The notes beneath the pieces were generated by a model. It did not search any database and was not told where the DNA came from. It was given only the letters and a program-made list of their open reading frames with translations. Below, piece after piece: positions 22,314-26,307 of a stretch of 26,307 nucleotides of DNA. Numbering within the stretch: position 1 is the stretch's first letter; every line of letters starts with the position of its first letter. The position numbers and the translations under genes are program-made. The DNA comes from an uncultured Lachnospiraceae bacterium (GTDB taxonomy: Bacteria > Bacillota > Clostridia > Lachnospirales > Lachnospiraceae), in the NCBI GenBank assembly GCA_910586755.1, contig CAJUJM010000078.1:1-26307 (forward strand), given 5' to 3'.

Positions 22314-23669
22314 TTACTTTAATCCCATTACCAGAATTACCAAAATAATAACAGGGATCACCAAGGTTACATACCATCTTAAAGCCCGCGGAAACTTTAA
22401 TCCGGATCCGGTGTTAGCCTCTGCCAGATAGTTATCAAAGCCCCAGCCCCATTTTGTCACACAGAACAGGAGGAAAATCAAAGAACCTCCCGGAAGCAGC
22501 AGGTTGCTGACTATAAAATCCTCTAAATCCAAAACTGCGCTTCCCGCTCCTCTGGGCTGGAAACCGCTCCAGACATTGTAACCCAGCACACAGGGAATGG
22601 ATGCGGCAAAAATCACAATTCCGTTAATAAGAGCCGCCTTTTTCCGGCTCCAGGCCCACTTGTCCATACAGCAGGCCATAATATTCTCAAATACTGCTAT
22701 GATAGTGGAAAAAGCCGCAAAAGTCATAAACAGAAAGAACAGGCTTCCCCACAGCTGCCCCCCGGCCATTACATTAAATACATTGGGCAGCGTAATAAAA
22801 ATCAGCTCCGGACCGGCTCCCGGATCCACCCCGAAGGCAAAGCAGGCCGGGAATATAATCAGACCGGAAACAATGGCTACAAAAGTGTCCAGAACCGCAA
22901 TCTGAACCGACTCCCCAAAGAGAGTGCGATCCTTGCTCATATAACTTCCGAAAATGGCCATAGCGCCGATACCAAGGCTTAAAGTAAAGAACGACTGGTT
23001 CATAGCCGCAATGATAACATTGGCAAGCCCCACTTCCTCAACCTTGCTCCAGTCAGGAACCAGGTAAAATTTTAAGCCTTCCATGCCGCCCTCTAAGGAA
23101 ATGCTGTTGACAGCCAATACCACAATCAGGGCTAAAAGGCCAATCATCATCACCTTGGTAATCCGTTCCACTCCGGCCTGAAGGCCCAGGGAGCAGATAG
23201 CAAAGCCTACTGCCACAATCACTGCCATCCAGAAGGTCATACTTACCGGATTGCCCAGCATATTGGAAAACTCTCCGGCCACTGCCTGAGTGTCCATTCC
23301 GCCAAAATCGTTTCTTAAAAACTTCACAAAGTAGCATAGCATCCATCCGGCCACAGAGGTGTAGAACATCATCAGCATATAATTGCCCAACATGGCGACA
23401 GGCCCGTGGATATGCCACTTGCTTCCCGGCTTTTCCAGTTCCTGGTAACAGCACACCGGGCTCTTTCTGCTGGCCCGTCCCACTGCAAATTCCATAGTTA
23501 AAACCGGAACGCCTACCGCGATCAGAAAGAACAAATAAAACAGTACAAAGATACCGCCTCCGTTCTGCCCTGTCACATAGGGGAATTTCCATACATTTCC
23601 AATCCCAATGGCGCATCCTGCGGAAATCAGGATAAAGCCAAGTCTTGATTTAAAATTTTCTCTTTCCAT
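22314..23669 (-). CDS. Sodium-dependent transporter, NSS (SNF) family
   Basis: This LeuT/MhsT-type symporter has 451 residues. The N-terminal signature ISAGCAIGIGNVWKFPYVTGQNGGG covers helix 1 with its sodium- and substrate-binding unwound Gly region. About eleven further hydrophobic segments follow, including SFFTLSLGIGAMAIFGSYM (helix 6 region). Bacterial NSS proteins carry amino acids with sodium; the substrate here is not determinable. ATG 23669 has AGGA nine bases upstream; earlier in-frame ATGs extend into an AT-rich leader. It is followed by its own terminator at 22252-22310 and preceded by a promoter at 23731-23759. Confidence 0.93.
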   Translation of the reverse strand: MERENFKSRLGFILISAGCAIGIGNVWKFPYVTGQNGGGIFVLFYLFFLIAVGVPVLTMEFAVGRASRKSPVCCYQELEKPGSKWHIHGPVAMLGNYMLMMFYTSVAGWMLCYFVKFLRNDFGGMDTQAVAGEFSNMLGNPVSMTFWMAVIVAVGFAICSLGLQAGVERITKVMMIGLLALIVVLAVNSISLEGGMEGLKFYLVPDWSKVEEVGLANVIIAAMNQSFFTLSLGIGAMAIFGSYMSKDRTLFGESVQIAVLDTFVAIVSGLIIFPACFAFGVDPGAGPELIFITLPNVFNVMAGGQLWGSLFFLFMTFAAFSTIIAVFENIMACCMDKWAWSRKKAALINGIVIFAASIPCVLGYNVWSGFQPRGAGSAVLDLEDFIVSNLLLPGGSLIFLLFCVTKWGWGFDNYLAEANTGSGLKFPRALRWYVTLVIPVIILVILVMGLK

Positions 23670-23730
23670 ACTCAAACTTCCTTTTTCTGGTTTCTTCTTT
23701 TTGTGTTTTATCAGATAAAAGTCGGTTATT

Positions 23731-23759
23731 ATCTTAATATAGAACAGGTAAAATGTAAA
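23731..23759 (-). promoter_or_regulatory. Promoter of the sodium symporter gene
   Basis: TTTACA (23754-23759), 17 bases, TAAGAT (23731-23736) on the minus strand, about 60 bases before ATG 23669. Confidence 0.6.
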
Positions 23760-23793
23760 GGGGTTGTGGGAAATTCCTGTTTTCATTTCCGGC

Positions 23794-24999
23794 TTACGAC
23801 AGCAGCTCTAAAAGTTTATTTACTTCCGTTAAAGCATTGGCCTGTTCTCTTTTTGACGCAGCAAGGCCATATGCCTTCCTTTTTTCAGGATGGTCTGCAA
23901 AATCTAATATCTTTTGAGCCAGTGCTTCCGGCTCAAGCTTACACACTTCGCCGTCCACCCCATCCCGCACTTGCTCTTTTACGCCGCTGTAATCCGATAC
24001 CAATATGGCGCACCCCAGGATCTGGGCCTCCTCTATGGCGACACTTTTTCCTTCCAGATAAGTCCCGTGGACATATAGATCACATTGTGCATAGTAGGGA
24101 AAAGGATTGTTTACCGTCCCAAGGAGTATAAAGTCCTTTTCCAGCCCTGCCCTGCGGATCTGATTTTCCAGTTTCTTTCGCAATTTCCCTTCTCCCAAGA
24201 CATACCACCGGAATCCTTTCCTGGCCCTTTTCAAAATCTCCATAGCCCTGATCTTGATATCATGGGCCTTTTCCGGAACCAGACGGCCGACTGTCAAAAT
24301 CCGAAATCCGTCAAAGCCATCTGAAAATCCTCCCGGTTCTTTTGCCTTTTTTACGATTCTATCCCGATCTATCAGGTTATACAGCACTTTTGTGCGATCC
24401 TTACATTCCGGATAAGCAGACAAAAACGCCTCCTTTACATTTTCTGCTACTGTAAAGATACTGTCAAACTCTAAATAGCTGTCCTCATCTAATTTTCTGT
24501 TATAGCCTGCAAGGCCGTAATTTGTATGTATAAATGCCGCTTTCTTCCCGGCGTTTACATAGGAAGCGATATAATACGCTGCTCCTCCTTCCAGGTAAGC
24601 CACCGCAAGATCGTAATGATTATCCAGCCTTTGCGCGCCGTCAGAAAGGATTTTCCAGAAAAGCTTGTCATACCGGATACTTCCTTTTCTTATCATATCC
24701 CAAAGATTTTCTGTGATATATCCCATTCTCTTAAAGATAATCCCCCTTGTGAGCAGATTCTTTACCACTGTTTTCATAAGTCTTATCTTCCCTGTATAAT
24801 TAAGCACAGAAATGGGAAAGTACTGTTCATTTAATACTTTTACTCCCTCTGGTATTTGATCGATCAATTCTCCCTGGCCGGTAAGGACAAACAAAGAGAC
24901 CTGATATTTTTTCAAATCTATCTGTTTTAGCAATTCCAATATCGCTTTCTCTCCGCCGCCCATTCCCATGGTATTAATCACAAACAGTATCGATTTCAT
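23794..24999 (-). CDS. GT4-type glycosyltransferase
   Basis: This 401-residue glycosyltransferase of the GT-B fold opens with ILFVINTMGMGGGEKAILELL (N-terminal Gly-rich donor-side loop). The second domain carries RILTVGRLVPEKAHDIKI and the family EX7E-like stretch in SVAIEEAQILGCAILVSDYSG; this is GT family 4, which makes envelope polysaccharides or glycolipids. The sugar donor is unknown. The ATG is one base after the stop of the upstream membrane-protein gene, with GGAG six bases before it, so the two are co-translated. Together they look like part of a polysaccharide locus extending past the right edge (inference). Confidence 0.88.
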   Translation of the reverse strand: MKSILFVINTMGMGGGEKAILELLKQIDLKKYQVSLFVLTGQGELIDQIPEGVKVLNEQYFPISVLNYTGKIRLMKTVVKNLLTRGIIFKRMGYITENLWDMIRKGSIRYDKLFWKILSDGAQRLDNHYDLAVAYLEGGAAYYIASYVNAGKKAAFIHTNYGLAGYNRKLDEDSYLEFDSIFTVAENVKEAFLSAYPECKDRTKVLYNLIDRDRIVKKAKEPGGFSDGFDGFRILTVGRLVPEKAHDIKIRAMEILKRARKGFRWYVLGEGKLRKKLENQIRRAGLEKDFILLGTVNNPFPYYAQCDLYVHGTYLEGKSVAIEEAQILGCAILVSDYSGVKEQVRDGVDGEVCKLEPEALAQKILDFADHPEKRKAYGLAASKREQANALTEVNKLLELLS

Positions 25000-25000
25000 C

Positions 25001-26307
25001 TCATTCTCCCGCCAAATTATACGGCTTATCCGCATCCTGTTTCAAATAGTAGCAAACAAAAGCCTCATCTTCATAATATACATTCAGTACAGATGGATTT
25101 GCCTCTGAAAAAGTCCGGCAATATTCATATACTTTTGACTCCAGAACCGTCCGTCCCCCGGCGTACGGTCCCCACATAGGTTCTATGTATTCCGCCAAAT
25201 CTTCCCCGGCGGCTTCTTTTGAAATTTCCGTTGCCCTGATTGATGAGTTTTTGCTTAGTCCCAGCCACTTAGGCCCATGGAAAAAGTACATTTGATGGTA
25301 CTCAATAGGCTTCTTTTCCACATAGATAAAAATGTGTTCTTTAGGAAGCGTGTACTTCTCATCTTCGCTTTTCTTAAGGAATTCCCAGATATCCTCATGG
25401 GATCCGTAAAGGGCAACCTGAAAAGATTCCTCCATGGGAGAGACAATGGTATAGCTGTCTTTGGGAAATTCTTTTATAATAGAATCCGTTACCCATGCTG
25501 CAGCATCATACCGGTTTAAAGAGTAGAATAAAAATTCATGAAAATTCTCCTGGTAGTTTACCAGTACATAAATCCCTGCCGTCAAAATATAGGACATTGC
25601 CTTCCAGATATATTGATAGTGAAAGCGCGACGCAACAAAGAAAAGAAGATCCACCGGCATCATCACCACCGCATATGTCATCAAAAAACCTTCCGCGCAA
25701 AAGCGGTGTTCCGGAATCGTAACAGGAAATCCCCAGCTCTTTTCTCTACAGCTGGCGCAAAGGAATATCGATAAAAACGAAAGCAGAATAATTGAAAAAT
25801 ATTCCTTATTTGCTTTTCCGATAAATTTAAATTTTTTATGTCTGCTTAGAACAGCAAATATCAGCATCCCTACTGTTATCTGAAAAATCCGTACTCCTCT
25901 TTCCTTTTCAAAAGTCTTCTGATATCCGCTTTCATACATTTCTTTGATAAAATATTCGGTTTTTATGACTCCCTTTGCTACTTTCTGTCCTATATCTGGT
26001 AATTTGTCCACAACTTCCCAGTCTTCCTCTGTTAAATCCAAAGGTCCTCTGAGAATTTCTGTATTTTCCAGCGTACTTTCCTGTACTTCCTCACTGGCCA
26101 TACTGCTGGCTGGTTGGTTTAACGCCCATGTTATGGAACCCTGAAACGGGATTCCCTTAATCATTCCTCCCAGTATGGGAATCGTGCCAATCATACATCC
26201 AAAAAAAACAGAAATAACCAAGGGAAGCAAACAAGCCGGCCGGAAAAGCTTTTTTATATAAATAAAAGTAAATGCTACACAGACAATAAAAGCCATTATT
26301 GTGGTAT
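25001..26307 (-). CDS. Multi-pass membrane protein, 5' end cut off by the window
   Basis: The reading frame is open to the right edge (codons for T-T-I precede the first visible ATG), so at least the N-terminus is missing; about 434 residues are seen. About six hydrophobic segments lie in the first 250 residues (for example VRIFQITVGMLIFAVLS and YFSIILLSFLSIFLCA). A soluble C-terminal half of about 180 residues follows, with several Trp, Tyr and acidic residues. Unnamed membrane proteins of this shape sit beside glycosyltransferases in clostridial polysaccharide gene clusters, and the next gene is a GT4 enzyme, so a surface-glycan role is likely. I do not recognise a named family. Confidence 0.8.
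   Translation of the reverse strand, partial: TTIMAFIVCVAFTFIYIKKLFRPACLLPLVISVFFGCMIGTIPILGGMIKGIPFQGSITWALNQPASSMASEEVQESTLENTEILRGPLDLTEEDWEVVDKLPDIGQKVAKGVIKTEYFIKEMYESGYQKTFEKERGVRIFQITVGMLIFAVLSRHKKFKFIGKANKEYFSIILLSFLSIFLCASCREKSWGFPVTIPEHRFCAEGFLMTYAVVMMPVDLLFFVASRFHYQYIWKAMSYILTAGIYVLVNYQENFHEFLFYSLNRYDAAAWVTDSIIKEFPKDSYTIVSPMEESFQVALYGSHEDIWEFLKKSEDEKYTLPKEHIFIYVEKKPIEYHQMYFFHGPKWLGLSKNSSIRATEISKEAAGEDLAEYIEPMWGPYAGGRTVLESKVYEYCRTFSEANPSVLNVYYEDEAFVCYYLKQDADKPYNLAGE

Noticed and set aside
23053..23616. Minus-strand frame of 187 codons inside the sodium symporter
   Set aside because: Out-of-frame shadow of a clear NSS transporter; composition rich in Arg, Gly and Cys typical of shadows.
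1..26307. CRISPR array, prophage structural genes or insertion-sequence transposases
   Set aside because: No regularly spaced repeats and no integrase, transposase, capsid or terminase motifs are visible in any frame, so the accessory DNA at the left cannot be assigned to a named element type from this window.

Overview
The window reads as a chromosomal segment from a Lachnospiraceae-type Clostridium (cluster XIVa-like gut Firmicute). The basis is the FtsEX / M23 / S41 peptidase operon headed by a PucR/CdaR-type regulator, the ECF sigma plus RsgI-like anti-sigma pair, YitT and CvfB proteins, strong AGGAGG ribosome binding sites and sigma-A promoters. No rRNA is present; one tRNA-Gln is. The genus cannot be fixed from the sequence alone.

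Layout. (1) 1-3240 is accessory DNA: a 3'-incomplete AbiEi-type antitoxin gene, then a translationally coupled group of a winged-helix protein (1888-3045) and two small proteins of unknown function. In front of the group lies a likely attenuator: a 6-codon leader ORF inside the 5' arm of an intrinsic terminator. (2) 3284-4465 is a decay zone: the first 116 codons of uvrB with a P-loop substitution and an abrupt stop, preceded by an intact sigma-A promoter with a LexA box, then the C-terminal stub of a MATE transporter. The simplest reading is that the accessory DNA to the left interrupted the native uvrB. (3) 4626-6501 holds a threonine aldolase-type PLP enzyme (+) facing a degV gene broken by a -1 frameshift (-); the two stop codons overlap. 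(4) 6633-12988 (-) is one operon: cdaR-like regulator, ftsE, ftsX, M23 peptidase with coiled coil, S41 C-terminal processing peptidase and dus, closed by a strong terminator. It couples divisome control and septal wall hydrolysis. (5) 13113-15304 (-) holds an MsmK/UgpC-type sugar-ABC ATPase and a YitT membrane protein. (6) 15418-17601 (-) is an acyl-ACP thioesterase, CvfB, methyltransferase operon whose promoter is preceded by a run of nine C. (7) 17690-18516 (-) holds an MNT nucleotidyltransferase, a gutted HEPN partner and tRNA-Gln(CTG). (8) 18569-22188 (-) is truA, an ECF sigma factor and a large RsgI-like anti-sigma factor with 14-residue repeats. (9) 22314-26307 (-) holds an NSS-family sodium symporter, a GT4 glycosyltransferase and a membrane protein cut by the right edge.

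No single undescribed multi-gene system stands out. The most informative signals are the interrupted SOS-controlled uvrB, the leader-peptide/terminator arrangement before the accessory group, the MNT gene whose HEPN partner has been deleted to a stub, the homopolymeric C tract at the thioesterase promoter, and the repeat-bearing acidic ectodomain of the anti-sigma factor. Several genes here are broken (uvrB, MATE, degV, HEPN), so this stretch is actively decaying or carries some sequence errors.
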